Positions 27,586-35,969 of a stretch of 56,906 nucleotides of DNA are shown piece by piece (within the stretch, counting starts at the first letter, position 1; each line of letters opens with the position of its first letter). The stretch lies in assembly GCA_031283155.1 (NCBI GenBank), contig JAITCI010000012.1, forward strand, positions 1 to 56,906, written 5' to 3'. The translations under genes were made by a program, and so were the position numbers. Under the pieces are notes generated by a model. The model was not told where the DNA came from. It saw only the letters and a list, made by a program, of their open reading frames with translations, and searched no databases. The stretch is from Spirochaetota bacterium. Its GTDB lineage: Bacteria; Spirochaetota; JAGLSM01; JAKPMW01.

Positions 27586-28680
27586 TTGCGCTTCTTTTTT
27601 CTGTTTGTCTCGCTTCTTTGTTGTACATCCTGCAGCGGCGACAGGGCTGTCCTTTCGGCTAACTTTCTTTTTTTTATACCCTTTGGCGATGCGCGCGGCG
27701 AAGCCGGAACTCCGGCGATAGCGAATGATCGCGCCCCTCTTGCAGAGGGTTTTACGGCGAGTGATAATTACCTTGTCCTTCTCGAACCCGATAATCCGCA
27801 TTTGCTTATTTATACCACCGAGGGGAAGCTTGTTTTTGATCGGAAGTTTGCTTCAATAGCGCCGAAAGGAAATGAACAGAGCCATTATCTTGCCGCTGTC
27901 AGCCCATCGGGATCCGCCTGGCTTGCTGCTTTCGAATCTGTAAAGGACGCCCGCGGATACCGGCTCTATCAGGTACACGATGATGAATCGGAACTTGCAA
28001 GCGCCGCTTTTTTGCGCGCGGTGGTCTATGAGCAGCGGTTTGCCAATCGCAGGGAAAGTTATACTCCGCTTTTGCAGAGTATGCGCCTGATTGATAATCA
28101 AACCATTCTGTTTGTCTGGCACGCTCTGGCGCATCGCGCCTATACCTCCGGAAGAAGCGAAGAGTCGGCCACCGTTACAGCGGTTTCAATCTATAATATC
28201 AATGAGAAGACCCATACAATGCATCGCCTGGATCTTGAACGTTTCCGCCAAACAGAGAGCGGGGATCTGCGTTTTGATACGATACTCAGTGTGCATCCCC
28301 TGTATGATCACAGCAAATTTTTGATCGAGGTGCAGTACCGCAAGGCCGATATTCGCAATCCTTATGAGAAAGCCCTTTTTGTTCTGGACATGGATTCCGA
28401 TTCCCTGGAGCCGGTTTCTCTCTCGCGTCCGACATGGAATAGTCTGCTCGGCGTCTCCCGTGATGGTACGCTCTATTTTATTGACGATGTGGAGATATTC
28501 CGCGATTCCACGCGCGCGATCATCGGACTTTATAATATGGAGACCTTTAAGGATATGCGTTACGCGATAGAGGCCGATCCCACGAGACCCACCATGAGTA
28601 ATTTTGTATTTTCATCCCGCGGTACGTTCTATAGCCTCGAGGTTTTTGAGCGGGGCATCAATTTTTACAGTTGGAAATAA
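27586..28680 (+). CDS. Lipoprotein with beta-propeller-like repeats
   Basis: The N-terminus MRFFFLFVSLLCCTSCSGD is a lipoprotein signal with lipid attachment likely at the Cys before SGD. The mature part has recurring strand segments with Asp/Gly turns (YLVLLEPDNPHLLIYTTEGKLVFDRKF, YLAAVSPSGSAWLAAFES, ALFVLDMDSDSLEPVSLS) that suggest a beta-propeller. It may belong to the spirochaete LIC_12708-type family, a weak memory-based suggestion. TTG start with AGGGGGC in front. 364 residues, 10 bases behind the preceding exported protein, so probably the same transcript. Confidence 0.6.
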   Translation: MRFFFLFVSLLCCTSCSGDRAVLSANFLFFIPFGDARGEAGTPAIANDRAPLAEGFTASDNYLVLLEPDNPHLLIYTTEGKLVFDRKFASIAPKGNEQSHYLAAVSPSGSAWLAAFESVKDARGYRLYQVHDDESELASAAFLRAVVYEQRFANRRESYTPLLQSMRLIDNQTILFVWHALAHRAYTSGRSEESATVTAVSIYNINEKTHTMHRLDLERFRQTESGDLRFDTILSVHPLYDHSKFLIEVQYRKADIRNPYEKALFVLDMDSDSLEPVSLSRPTWNSLLGVSRDGTLYFIDDVEIFRDSTRAIIGLYNMETFKDMRYAIEADPTRPTMSNFVFSSRGTFYSLEVFERGINFYSWK

Positions 28681-28683
28681 TCC

Positions 28684-30447
28684 ATGCCGACAGGTTCGAT
28701 CCATCTCGCAAGCGCCGAAGAGATGCTGAAGCTGGATCAGGAGACGTGCGCCCAAAAAGGCATACGCGCGGAACTCCTCATGGAAAATGCGGGGCAGCAG
28801 GCGGCGCAGTATCTCGCGCGGGAATTTGCGCCCGGTACGCGCTTTCTGTTTTTCTGCGGCGGCGGCAATAATGGGGGTGATGGTTTTGTCGCGGCAAGGC
28901 ATCTCGCGCGGATGGGTTTTCGGCCTCGCGTTATTTTTGCGGGCGATCCCGATAAAGCCAGCCCGCTCTGCCGCCGGAATCATGATTGGCTCATCGACTA
29001 TCTGCCCGGCTCTGTGACAGCCTGGGACGGGAACCTCCCGCAGGATACCGATGTAATTGTGGACGCTCTTCTCGGGGTGGGCGCGCGCGGGGAAACGCGC
29101 GAACCCATCGCGTCCTGCATCCGCGCGATCAACCAGGCGCGCAAAGACTGCGACATCCATGTCGCTTCCCTCGCAGGCGTGCGACATCCGTGTCGCAGCT
29201 CGGGACGCAACCTCCTGTTGCAGGCGCGCACGTCCGCATCCGGCGTTGCTTTGCACGCTGCGCGCCAGGCGCGCAAAGACTGCGGTTCCCATATTGTTTC
29301 GCTGGACATTCCCTCGGGATTGTATGCCGGAGCGGAGAGTGTATCAGGCGATTGCATCGTCCGCGCCGATACTACGCTTACATTCGGGCATCCCAAAATC
29401 GGTATGCAGATTTCTCCGATGCGCGAATACTGCGGCAGGATTATTCTTTTTGATATCTTCTTTCCGGCAGAACTCAGTGAGAGCATCCTTTCTCCGCGAT
29501 GGTGGGTAACAGGCTCTTCGCTCCGGCAGATCCTTCCGTCGCGCCCGTCGGCCGCACACAAGGGTACAATGGGCAGGCTGCTTATCATTGCGGGCTCCGC
29601 CATGTACCCCGGCGCCGCGATTCTGGCCGCTCGCGGAGCGCTTGCGAGCGGAACCGGTCTGGTGCATCTTGCTATCCCTGCGAGTGCTGCGGGCATTCTG
29701 CCCAATCGCCCGGCGGACGTTATTGTTCATGCCATTCCCGACGCAGGGCTGGGATATTTCGGGAATAGTTCGGTTCCGGCTCTTTCCGAATTGCTCCCGG
29801 GTATGTCGGCGTTGGTACTTGGTCCCGGGCTTGGACGGCAGCAGGAGAGTCTGGATTGCGCCCGCAGGATTATCGCAAATTGGGATCGCCCGCTCTTGCT
29901 GGATGCGGACGCGCTTCCGGTTATGCATGATCCATGCGCCCTGCCATCGCAAACGGTATGTACGCCGCATTACGGCGAATTCATGCGGCTTGTGCAATCC
30001 GGACGCGCGTCCGCGTCCGATGCGGATCCCTGTGCGTGTATGCGCGAAGATCAGGCGCGGGATCTTGCCGCGCGTACACACGCGATCATCGTAGTTAAGG
30101 ACGCTTCCAATCTGGTCGCCTGTCCCGATGGGCGATGCTATTGGCTTACGAGCGGGCATCCCTGTCTCGCGCGCGGCGGGATGGGCGATGTACTCGCGGG
30201 CTATCTTGGCGGATTGCTTGCGCGCGGTATGGATCCGCGTAATGCCGCGCTGCTTGCGGTGTGGCTGCATGGCGCGGGCGCGCATCGGGCGCAGATAAAA
30301 CACGGCAGCGACGGGGTAACAGCGGAGATCCTTGCCGCCACGCTCGCGCCCGGTCTTGCGCGGCTTCAAAAAGGAGAGATGAATATTCCGAGCGAGCCTG
30401 CATGGTTTACCGGCGTTCAGAGGAGGGAGTATGGGGCAAATTCCTGA
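28684..30447 (+). CDS. nnrD/nnrE fusion: Bifunctional NAD(P)HX epimerase / ADP-dependent NAD(P)HX dehydratase
   Basis: Repairs hydrated NAD(P)H. The N-terminal half is the NnrE/YjeF_N epimerase (ELLMENAGQQ, FCGGGNNGGDGFVAARHLA, DALLGVGARG, SLDIPSGL). The C-terminal half is the NnrD dehydratase (HKGTMGRLLIIAGS, LVLGPGLG, LLDADAL, CTPHYGEF, GGMGDVLAGYLGG). Length 587 residues against about 500 usual. The extra length lies at residues about 151-194, where a palindromic repeat element has inserted in frame in front of the SLDIPSG strand (see the repeat entry). The reading frame stays open. 3' end overlaps the next gene by 17 bases. Confidence 0.92.
   Translation: MPTGSIHLASAEEMLKLDQETCAQKGIRAELLMENAGQQAAQYLAREFAPGTRFLFFCGGGNNGGDGFVAARHLARMGFRPRVIFAGDPDKASPLCRRNHDWLIDYLPGSVTAWDGNLPQDTDVIVDALLGVGARGETREPIASCIRAINQARKDCDIHVASLAGVRHPCRSSGRNLLLQARTSASGVALHAARQARKDCGSHIVSLDIPSGLYAGAESVSGDCIVRADTTLTFGHPKIGMQISPMREYCGRIILFDIFFPAELSESILSPRWWVTGSSLRQILPSRPSAAHKGTMGRLLIIAGSAMYPGAAILAARGALASGTGLVHLAIPASAAGILPNRPADVIVHAIPDAGLGYFGNSSVPALSELLPGMSALVLGPGLGRQQESLDCARRIIANWDRPLLLDADALPVMHDPCALPSQTVCTPHYGEFMRLVQSGRASASDADPCACMREDQARDLAARTHAIIVVKDASNLVACPDGRCYWLTSGHPCLARGGMGDVLAGYLGGLLARGMDPRNAALLAVWLHGAGAHRAQIKHGSDGVTAEILAATLAPGLARLQKGEMNIPSEPAWFTGVQRREYGANS
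29134..29284. repeat. Palindromic repeat element inserted in frame inside the NAD(P)HX repair gene
   Basis: A 19-bp direct repeat (CAGGCGCGCAAAGACTGCG) occurs at 29134-29152 and again at 29266-29284, 132 bases (44 codons) apart. Between them lie several palindromes: GCGACATCCATGTCGC, GCGACATCCGTGTCGC (in 29181-29206) and GCAAC...GTTGC. The 29181-29206 block is the reverse complement of 13265-13290 with 25 of 26 bases equal. The insert is a multiple of 3, has no stop in the coding frame and adds a Cys/Arg-rich peptide. Confidence 0.85.
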
Positions 30448-30964
30448 TCCGGATTATAATCCCGAGTCGAGTGGTCTGCATTATTATTACAGCCGCGAAG
30501 AACGACTCGCGCTCCCGAACGCGCCCAGCCCGATGCGGCCCAGAAAAAAAATAATAAAGATCATTATCATTGTAGATATCCTTCTCGTTGTTTTTATTGT
30601 GTGGGGCACTGTCTGGAATAAAAAACATTCTTCCGCAGGTGATGCGGCTTCGACGGAACTTGAACAGGGCAGATACGTCTTCCGGTTAAGCCGCGTGATA
30701 AACGGCGATTATCTCGAGGCGCAGCTTGCGATCCGTCTCCAAAGCAGCGATAATTTTCGCCTGTCGAATGACTGTCTGGTGCAGTTCAGCTTTGAAAACG
30801 GCAATACAACCAACCGGATGCAGTCCGCGCTGCTCCAGAGAGAGATAGAACTGCCCGTCCATGTCTTTTCCGCGCGTGTGCCTTATATTCAGGGCGGCAC
30901 AGCTATCCGCGCGCATTGCAGCGGCGTCGGGGTACTGGCGCCTGTAGAACTCTGCCTTGAATAA
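30431..30964 (+). CDS. Membrane-anchored protein of unknown function
   Basis: 177 residues: a proline-rich cytoplasmic N-terminus (PDPDYNPESSGLHYYYSREE), a basic stretch PRKK and a membrane helix IIKIIIIVDILLVVFIVWGTVW (about 40-61). An exported domain of about 115 residues with beta character follows (FRLSRVINGDYLEAQLAIRL). No family recognised. AGAGGAGGGAGT directly precedes the ATG. The gene overlaps the end of the NAD(P)HX repair gene, so it is cotranscribed. Confidence 0.65.
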   Translation: MGQIPDPDYNPESSGLHYYYSREERLALPNAPSPMRPRKKIIKIIIIVDILLVVFIVWGTVWNKKHSSAGDAASTELEQGRYVFRLSRVINGDYLEAQLAIRLQSSDNFRLSNDCLVQFSFENGNTTNRMQSALLQREIELPVHVFSARVPYIQGGTAIRAHCSGVGVLAPVELCLE

Positions 30965-31027
30965 AGCCTGTATGGTATTCCCTCTGCGCATGATGTATTA
31001 TTTGACTAAAGATCGGAGGACGCAAGC

Positions 31028-31780
31028 GTGCGCAAAAGAATTATCGCCGGAAACTGGAAGATGAATATGACCCTGCTGCAGGCGGAGGCGCTCGCGGGCG
31101 CGCTGCTTGCGGGGTATACCCATAACAGCGCGCGCGAGGCGGTGGTATGTCCTCCCGCAGTTGTACTCGCGGCATTGCGCTCGCGCCTCGCGGGGTCGGG
31201 CATACAGCTCGGCGCGCAAAATATGCACGAGGCCGAATCGGGTGCCTATACGGGAGAGGTCTCCGCAGCGATGCTCGTCGGCACCGGCTGTACCCATGTC
31301 ATTCTGGGGCATAGCGAACGGCGCGCGCTCTTTGGCGAGACCGACGCGATCATCAACAAAAAGATCAAGGCCGCGCTCCTCGCGCGCCTTGTCCCTATAT
31401 TCTGCGTGGGCGAGGTACTCGCCGAACGCAAGGCCGGGCGGGCCGAAGAGGTTACAGCCGGTCAGGTGCGCGCCGGTCTGCAGGGAATAGGCACGTCCGA
31501 TATCCTCGCCTGCGTGATCGCCTACGAGCCTGTCTGGGCTATCGGCACCGGCGAGACCGCCACCCCGGCGCAGGCCGATGATATGCATGCCGCGATCCGC
31601 CGGGTACTCAATCAGATATACGGCGAGGTTGTCGCGGATTCCGTATCGATACTCTACGGCGGCTCTGTCAACGACAAGAACATCGATGAACTCATCGCCC
31701 GCCCGAACATCGACGGCGCTTTGGTCGGCGGCGCGAGCCTGAAGGCCGAGAGCTTCCTCCGCATCATAAACTATCGGTGA
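31028..31780 (+). CDS. tpiA: Triose-phosphate isomerase
   Basis: Interconverts glyceraldehyde-3-phosphate and dihydroxyacetone phosphate. Catalytic residues: Lys of AGNWKMN, His of ILGHSERR, Glu of AYEPVWAIGTG; phosphate loop LYGGSVN and VGGASL. 250 residues. GTG start with GATCGGAGGACG upstream. A hairpin at 31789-31820 follows the stop. Confidence 0.97.
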   Translation: MRKRIIAGNWKMNMTLLQAEALAGALLAGYTHNSAREAVVCPPAVVLAALRSRLAGSGIQLGAQNMHEAESGAYTGEVSAAMLVGTGCTHVILGHSERRALFGETDAIINKKIKAALLARLVPIFCVGEVLAERKAGRAEEVTAGQVRAGLQGIGTSDILACVIAYEPVWAIGTGETATPAQADDMHAAIRRVLNQIYGEVVADSVSILYGGSVNDKNIDELIARPNIDGALVGGASLKAESFLRIINYR

Positions 31781-31788
31781 GCTTCCTG

Positions 31789-31820
31789 CGGATGCAGTGT
31801 CATCCCCGATAGTGCATCCG
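31789..31820. terminator. Hairpin downstream of tpiA
   Basis: CGGATGCA (31789-31796) and TGCATCCG (31813-31820) form a perfect 8-bp stem with a 16-base loop just behind the tpiA stop. There is no T-run, so it may act as a weak terminator or an mRNA end stabiliser. Confidence 0.45.
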
Positions 31821-31928
31821 TCAGTGCGCGTCCTGCAGCACACATCCAAACATTGACGTATACACATGGCGCGTGTCTTTAGGTTCCTAAAGCCGCGGGC
31901 TGACTATATTTTTCAGGAGAGAATAATC

Positions 31929-32564
31929 ATGACTAAACGTTTTACCCTGTGCATTATCCTGCTTGCGGCGCTTCTTCCGGTACTGATCGCGGTGCTTCTG
32001 ATTTCCGCGTCTCCTTCGCCGGAACTGACGCTTAAGCAGTTTACAACTCCCGCAGTGTATTCCGCCTGGCGGCACGACGGCGCTCTGGAGCATATGGAGC
32101 AGCTGCGCAGGCTGGACGTCCGGAAAGAGGGTGAGAATACGCGATACCGCGTTGAAGCCGTGGTGGATGATGTGTCTGGCGGCGAGACAAAAAAAGGGAA
32201 GGACTATTACAAAGTCGAATTACAGTATCTTCTTGCGAAAGACTCGCTTATTCAGAGCGGGCAGCGCGCGCCATTGATGGACGCGGAGTTCCAGACGATT
32301 GAACTCCTGCGTCTGCCGCTTACCCGGGGTGCCCGCTGGACGCAGGCGCAAAAAAACGCGCTCGGCAAATCTGTCCTTATCGACTGTGCGATCACGAATC
32401 TTCAGGTAAAGAATGGCCGCGCAGTTCTGGATGTAACCTACGCCTCGCGCGACGGGGAGCATTATGCGTGGCGCCGTTTTACGGGAGGCGAGGGGCTTAC
32501 GCGCTACGAGAAGCGCCAGGGCGAGTATATGTTTGGCTTCAATCTCTTTATGCCTGAGAAGTAA
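31929..32564 (+). CDS. Membrane-anchored or exported protein of unknown function
   Basis: 211 residues with an N-terminal hydrophobic segment (MTKRFTLCIILLAALLPVLIAVLLI) that could be an anchor or a signal peptide, followed by SASPSPELTLKQF. The rest is a soluble domain with mixed strands and helices (RYRVEAVVDDVSGG, YYKVELQYLLAKD, VLDVTYASRDGEHYAWRRF). No family recognised. Start at 31929 has TCAGGAGAG upstream; the longer frame from 31866 lacks one. A strong terminator follows. Confidence 0.6.
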   Translation: MTKRFTLCIILLAALLPVLIAVLLISASPSPELTLKQFTTPAVYSAWRHDGALEHMEQLRRLDVRKEGENTRYRVEAVVDDVSGGETKKGKDYYKVELQYLLAKDSLIQSGQRAPLMDAEFQTIELLRLPLTRGARWTQAQKNALGKSVLIDCAITNLQVKNGRAVLDVTYASRDGEHYAWRRFTGGEGLTRYEKRQGEYMFGFNLFMPEK

Positions 32565-32584
32565 TTCAAAGAAGGGAGTGTTAA

Positions 32585-32625
32585 GCGCGGATACTTACAC
32601 GATGTAAGTACCCCGCGCATTTTTA
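32585..32625 (+). terminator. Intrinsic terminator
   Basis: A long stem, GCGCGG with CCGCGC (outer) and TACTTACA with TGTAAGTA (inner), loop CGA, spans 32585-32618. It is followed by ATTTTTAT. It closes the transcript of the preceding gene, 20 bases behind its stop. Confidence 0.85.
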
Positions 32626-32720
32626 TAACGGCGTTCGGAAAGCCGCATCGCTCTCCCGTCTTTTTGCTGTTTTTTACCCGGGCGCGCCTGTAAAATGGAG
32701 CCATGATCGTCGGTGGAAAC

Positions 32721-33626
32721 ATGATGAAAAAGTTTTTTCTGGCTTTGGCCTGCACTCTGGGAATAGCAGGTATATGCGCGGCCGGAACCGTCATATATAC
32801 CTTTTTCGTCAATATCGCCCCCGAGGACTCCAATACCCCCCTGATAGGATTTGTGAATATCGCCGAAGGCAAGCACAATACCCTGCATCTGGGACTCGTG
32901 AATGTAAACGCGGGAGATTTTTCGGGCGCGCAGCTTGGTCTCGCGAATATAACCGGAGGCGGTTTCCGGGGCGCGCAGCTTGGCCTCGCGAATCTTGCGG
33001 CAGGCAGCTGTAACGGTTTGCAATGGGGGCTTGGCAATTTTACGGGCGGCGATTTTGAAGGTGTACAGCTCGGGCTTGTCAATTTTACCGGGAAAAAATT
33101 ATCCGGCGCGCAAATAGGACTTGTCAATTTTGCGGATGATATCAGCGGCAGCCTCCAGTTTGGGCTTATCAATATGGCGCGAAGCGGAGGCTACCGCGCC
33201 TTTGAGTACAGCTTTTCGGAATTTTTTCCCATAGCCATCGCCTTAAAAACAGGCATTGAAAAATTATATACATCTCTGTTTGTCATTGCATATTCCGGCC
33301 GTTTGCCGATTGGCAAAAATCTGGCGGCGGGCGCGGGGCTGGGTTCCATACTTCCTGTATGCGAGTCCCTGTTCTTTAATCCCGAGATCAACCTTTTGAA
33401 TACCAACTGGGCAAAGGCGAGCCAAACCTTTTTGAGCTTTATTCCCCATCTGGGGGTAAATTTGGGCAAAGGCTGGAGCGTCACGCTGGGGCCATCCGTT
33501 ACCTGGGTGCATAATTCCGGTAACGAACCCATGCAGGAACCAATCTTCAGTATATCCAGCCATGACATCAATTCCAACAACCGTATTGTTATCGGTGTCA
33601 GGATCGGCGTACGTGTACGGTTGTAA
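32721..33626 (+). CDS. LA_2272-type surface repeat protein
   Basis: The signal peptide MKKFFLALACTLGIAGICAAG is followed by about eight tandem repeats of 14-15 residues with the pattern QLGLVN-x2-GGDF-x-GA (about residues 40-160). The region after them (about 175-300) looks like a small beta-barrel or beta-sandwich and ends in VRIGVRVRL. The repeats match the LA_2272 family known from Leptospira and treponemes, thought to be surface-exposed; function unknown. ATGATG start, 32721 or 32724. The preceding gene's terminator makes it a separate unit. Confidence 0.8.
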   Translation: MMKKFFLALACTLGIAGICAAGTVIYTFFVNIAPEDSNTPLIGFVNIAEGKHNTLHLGLVNVNAGDFSGAQLGLANITGGGFRGAQLGLANLAAGSCNGLQWGLGNFTGGDFEGVQLGLVNFTGKKLSGAQIGLVNFADDISGSLQFGLINMARSGGYRAFEYSFSEFFPIAIALKTGIEKLYTSLFVIAYSGRLPIGKNLAAGAGLGSILPVCESLFFNPEINLLNTNWAKASQTFLSFIPHLGVNLGKGWSVTLGPSVTWVHNSGNEPMQEPIFSISSHDINSNNRIVIGVRIGVRVRL

Positions 33627-33695
33627 AAATTGAGCGTATGCGGGTTCAACCCCGTCCAGGGCGCAAACTCCCGGGGCGGGGGCTTGGTCTGCAAG

Positions 33696-34700
33696 TTAAA
33701 AGGCAAGCTGGCAGCGCACCGGATAATGGTCGGTCGGATTTTGACCTACACCCTGATAATCTCCGGCACTGAGACGTTTGACCGATTCCCCGACATAATG
33801 GGTATTATAGAGTGCCGGACTCAAAATAATGTGATCGAGCGGCAGCCCGGTCGCCCATGTAGCGGTTGCATAAGTTGTGTGAGGGTACACGCCTGCAAGG
33901 GTAAGCGAGGTGAAATACTCATCGGGATCCGAGCCGTTGCGCATCTCAAGATAATCTATCGTACAATCCCCGGGCGTTCCTCTCGGATTTTCGGCAGTGT
34001 TGTTTGCCGGCCCCAGTCCCCTGTTTGAAGGCCAATCTCTGCCGACGTTCGTGTTCATATCACCCCAGATAACCACATAATCGGTTTTGAGATTGTGGTG
34101 TGCGCGGATATACCCATTGAAGGCTTTTGCCTCATTATAGCGGATAGTCTCATTCGGTTCGCCGTTGAATGCCTGCAGGTGGCAGCCGTAAAACCATACA
34201 TCCGCCGTACCGCCCCTGGCCTTGGGGAAGGATACTTTATATTTGAGGATTTTGCGTACTGACTGAAAACCTTCAATACCGTCCGGTCCGCCGATTTCGC
34301 TGACTTCCGAAACGGGAAGACGGCTGTAATACGCATGCCGGATATAATTATCACCGTCGGTAAAGCCGGAAAAGTGATGGATTGGCATGGGATGTTCCAG
34401 ATTGTTTAAGAGGCCCGCAAATAATTCTTCATCGTCGGCGGTGGAGACTTCGTTTAACCCGAGAACATCGGGGGCATTGGTTTTGACCACATTCGCGATC
34501 CCATTATGAGACAGGTTAACGGATGACGGACGCGGGAGAACGCCCCAACTCGCCCCATACTGAAAGTGATTGACGTTATACGTCATAATCGTGTACGAGA
34601 TCGGGGTGGGGGCGGGATCGTCCGAACATACAGAAAAACATAGCCCCATGGCGAGCAAAACAAAAAGCATACACAATACTTTGCGGCGGGACATAACCAT
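33696..34700 (-). CDS. Exported endonuclease/exonuclease/phosphatase-fold protein, probable lipoprotein
   Basis: An EEP-superfamily hydrolase: MTYNVNHF (metal-binding Asn), LGLNEV (metal-binding Glu), GCHLQ, IWGDMNTN, PLDHIILS and PTDHYPV carry the active-site set. The start at 34700 has AGGAGG at good distance; a start at 34736 has no site. The signal MSRRKVLCMLFVLLAMGLCFSVC ends in a Cys followed by SDD, a plausible spirochaete-type lipobox. So it is a surface or periplasmic nuclease or phosphodiesterase; whether DNA, lipid or sugar phosphate is the substrate cannot be told. Convergent with the preceding gene. Confidence 0.82.
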   Translation of the reverse strand: MVMSRRKVLCMLFVLLAMGLCFSVCSDDPAPTPISYTIMTYNVNHFQYGASWGVLPRPSSVNLSHNGIANVVKTNAPDVLGLNEVSTADDEELFAGLLNNLEHPMPIHHFSGFTDGDNYIRHAYYSRLPVSEVSEIGGPDGIEGFQSVRKILKYKVSFPKARGGTADVWFYGCHLQAFNGEPNETIRYNEAKAFNGYIRAHHNLKTDYVVIWGDMNTNVGRDWPSNRGLGPANNTAENPRGTPGDCTIDYLEMRNGSDPDEYFTSLTLAGVYPHTTYATATWATGLPLDHIILSPALYNTHYVGESVKRLSAGDYQGVGQNPTDHYPVRCQLAF

Positions 34701-34919
34701 AATGGCCTCCTCATTTTTGGTTAAAAACAGCTTCATGCTTGCACTCCAGCATACTTAAAACACGATCATCCCCTTCTATACTATCCCTCATGCTGTATCA
34801 ACACAAGTCTTTCACGATGTCAGGCCAAAGTAAAAACGCAGACCTTTCCGCAAAGAAACCAATGCCGGAGATAATAGCAGGATCAGCCTAAGCGCGCAAA
34901 ACGGGGCTCCAAAATTTTT

Positions 34920-34948
34920 TTGTATTCCGCGTTTTTCGGATATATGAT
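34920..34948 (+). promoter_or_regulatory. Putative sigma-70 promoter for the SUMF1-domain lipoprotein gene
   Basis: TTGTAT (34920-34925), 17-base spacer, TATGAT (34943-34948), about 30 bases before the ribosome-binding site GGAGGAATACC. The A/T-rich tract in front may act as an UP-type element. Confidence 0.5.
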
Positions 34949-34982
34949 AGATTAAGCTGTATATCTTTATGGAGGAATACCT

Positions 34983-35924
34983 ATGAAAATCCACAGGCAG
35001 TATGCAGGCAAAATTTCAGTAAAGGCAGCAGCGGCAATGGCGCTGGCGCTTTTCGCGTTTTTCGCGGCGTGTTCGTCCGAAGACGATAACGAGTCGATAG
35101 CGATGGTTCGGGTTGAAAAAGGCAGTTTCCAAATGGGCAGCCCGCTTAGCGAAGAAAATCGCGGAACAAATGAGACACAGCACGGCGTCACGCTTACCCG
35201 CCCGTTTCGCATCGCAAAATATCCGGTTACGCAGGAACTCTATGAGTCGGTAATGGGCAACAACCCCAGTATGCATGGCGGAACAGTGAGCGCACCGGCA
35301 GGAGAGAGTTGGGTAAAGCGCCCCGTGGAGTATGTGAGCTGGTATAGCGCGCTGGTTTTCTGCAACAAACTCTCCGTTCGGGATGGTTTTGCTCCTGTAT
35401 ATGCCAAAGGCGGCAGCACGGATACTGCAACTTGGGGCGCAGTACCTACGGGCAACAATGCTGATTGGAACGCTATTACTATGGTCAGCGGTGCGAATGG
35501 GTATCGTCTGCCCACCGAAGCGGAATGGGAATACGCCTGCCGCGCGGGAACCGCCACGGCGTATTGCACAAGTGCGGATATAGGCACTGTTGCATGGTAT
35601 ACGGCGAATAGCTCTGATAAAACCCATGAAGTCGGTCTCAAGAACCCGAATGGCTGGGGAATATATGATATGGTCGGCAACGTCTATGAATGGTGCTGGG
35701 ACTGGCTTGGCAGCTATCCTACGACTGCAAGTACCGACCCTGTGGGTCCGAATCCGAATACAGGGAGTAAACGTGTCGCGCGCGGTGGCGCTCATGGCAG
35801 TACGGTTTCTTATCTGCGCTCCGCCTACAGGGGTAATTATGATCCGTTTGAGTATGGCGGGAATCTGGGTTTCCGCGTTGTCCGCAGCGTCACGGATCAG
35901 GAGTCGGGGCCGGATTATAATTAA
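34983..35924 (+). CDS. Lipoprotein with formylglycine-generating enzyme (SUMF1/FGE-sulfatase) domain
   Basis: The signal peptide ends in FFAAC followed by SSEDDNES: the Cys is likely lipidated and the acidic tail fits surface export. The rest is an SUMF1-type fold: VRVEKGSFQMGS, PFRIAKYPVTQELYE, PVEYVSWYSALVFCNKLS, GYRLPTEAEWEYACRAGT, DMVGNVYEWCWD, VARGGAHGS and LGFRVVRS. Proteins of this group are more often carbohydrate- or substrate-binding paralogues than true sulfatase-modifying enzymes. I see no clear pair of active-site Cys, so catalysis is not claimed. 313 residues. Next comes the histidine kinase after 45 bases. Confidence 0.85.
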   Translation: MKIHRQYAGKISVKAAAAMALALFAFFAACSSEDDNESIAMVRVEKGSFQMGSPLSEENRGTNETQHGVTLTRPFRIAKYPVTQELYESVMGNNPSMHGGTVSAPAGESWVKRPVEYVSWYSALVFCNKLSVRDGFAPVYAKGGSTDTATWGAVPTGNNADWNAITMVSGANGYRLPTEAEWEYACRAGTATAYCTSADIGTVAWYTANSSDKTHEVGLKNPNGWGIYDMVGNVYEWCWDWLGSYPTTASTDPVGPNPNTGSKRVARGGAHGSTVSYLRSAYRGNYDPFEYGGNLGFRVVRSVTDQESGPDYN

Positions 35925-35969
35925 GCCTTTGTTTCGCGGCGGGTAAAAAACATCAGAGCAAGGGAACCT

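Noticed and set aside
29344-30369. 341-codon minus-strand open frame opposite the NAD(P)HX repair gene
   Set aside because: Shadow of a conserved enzyme; no start signals.
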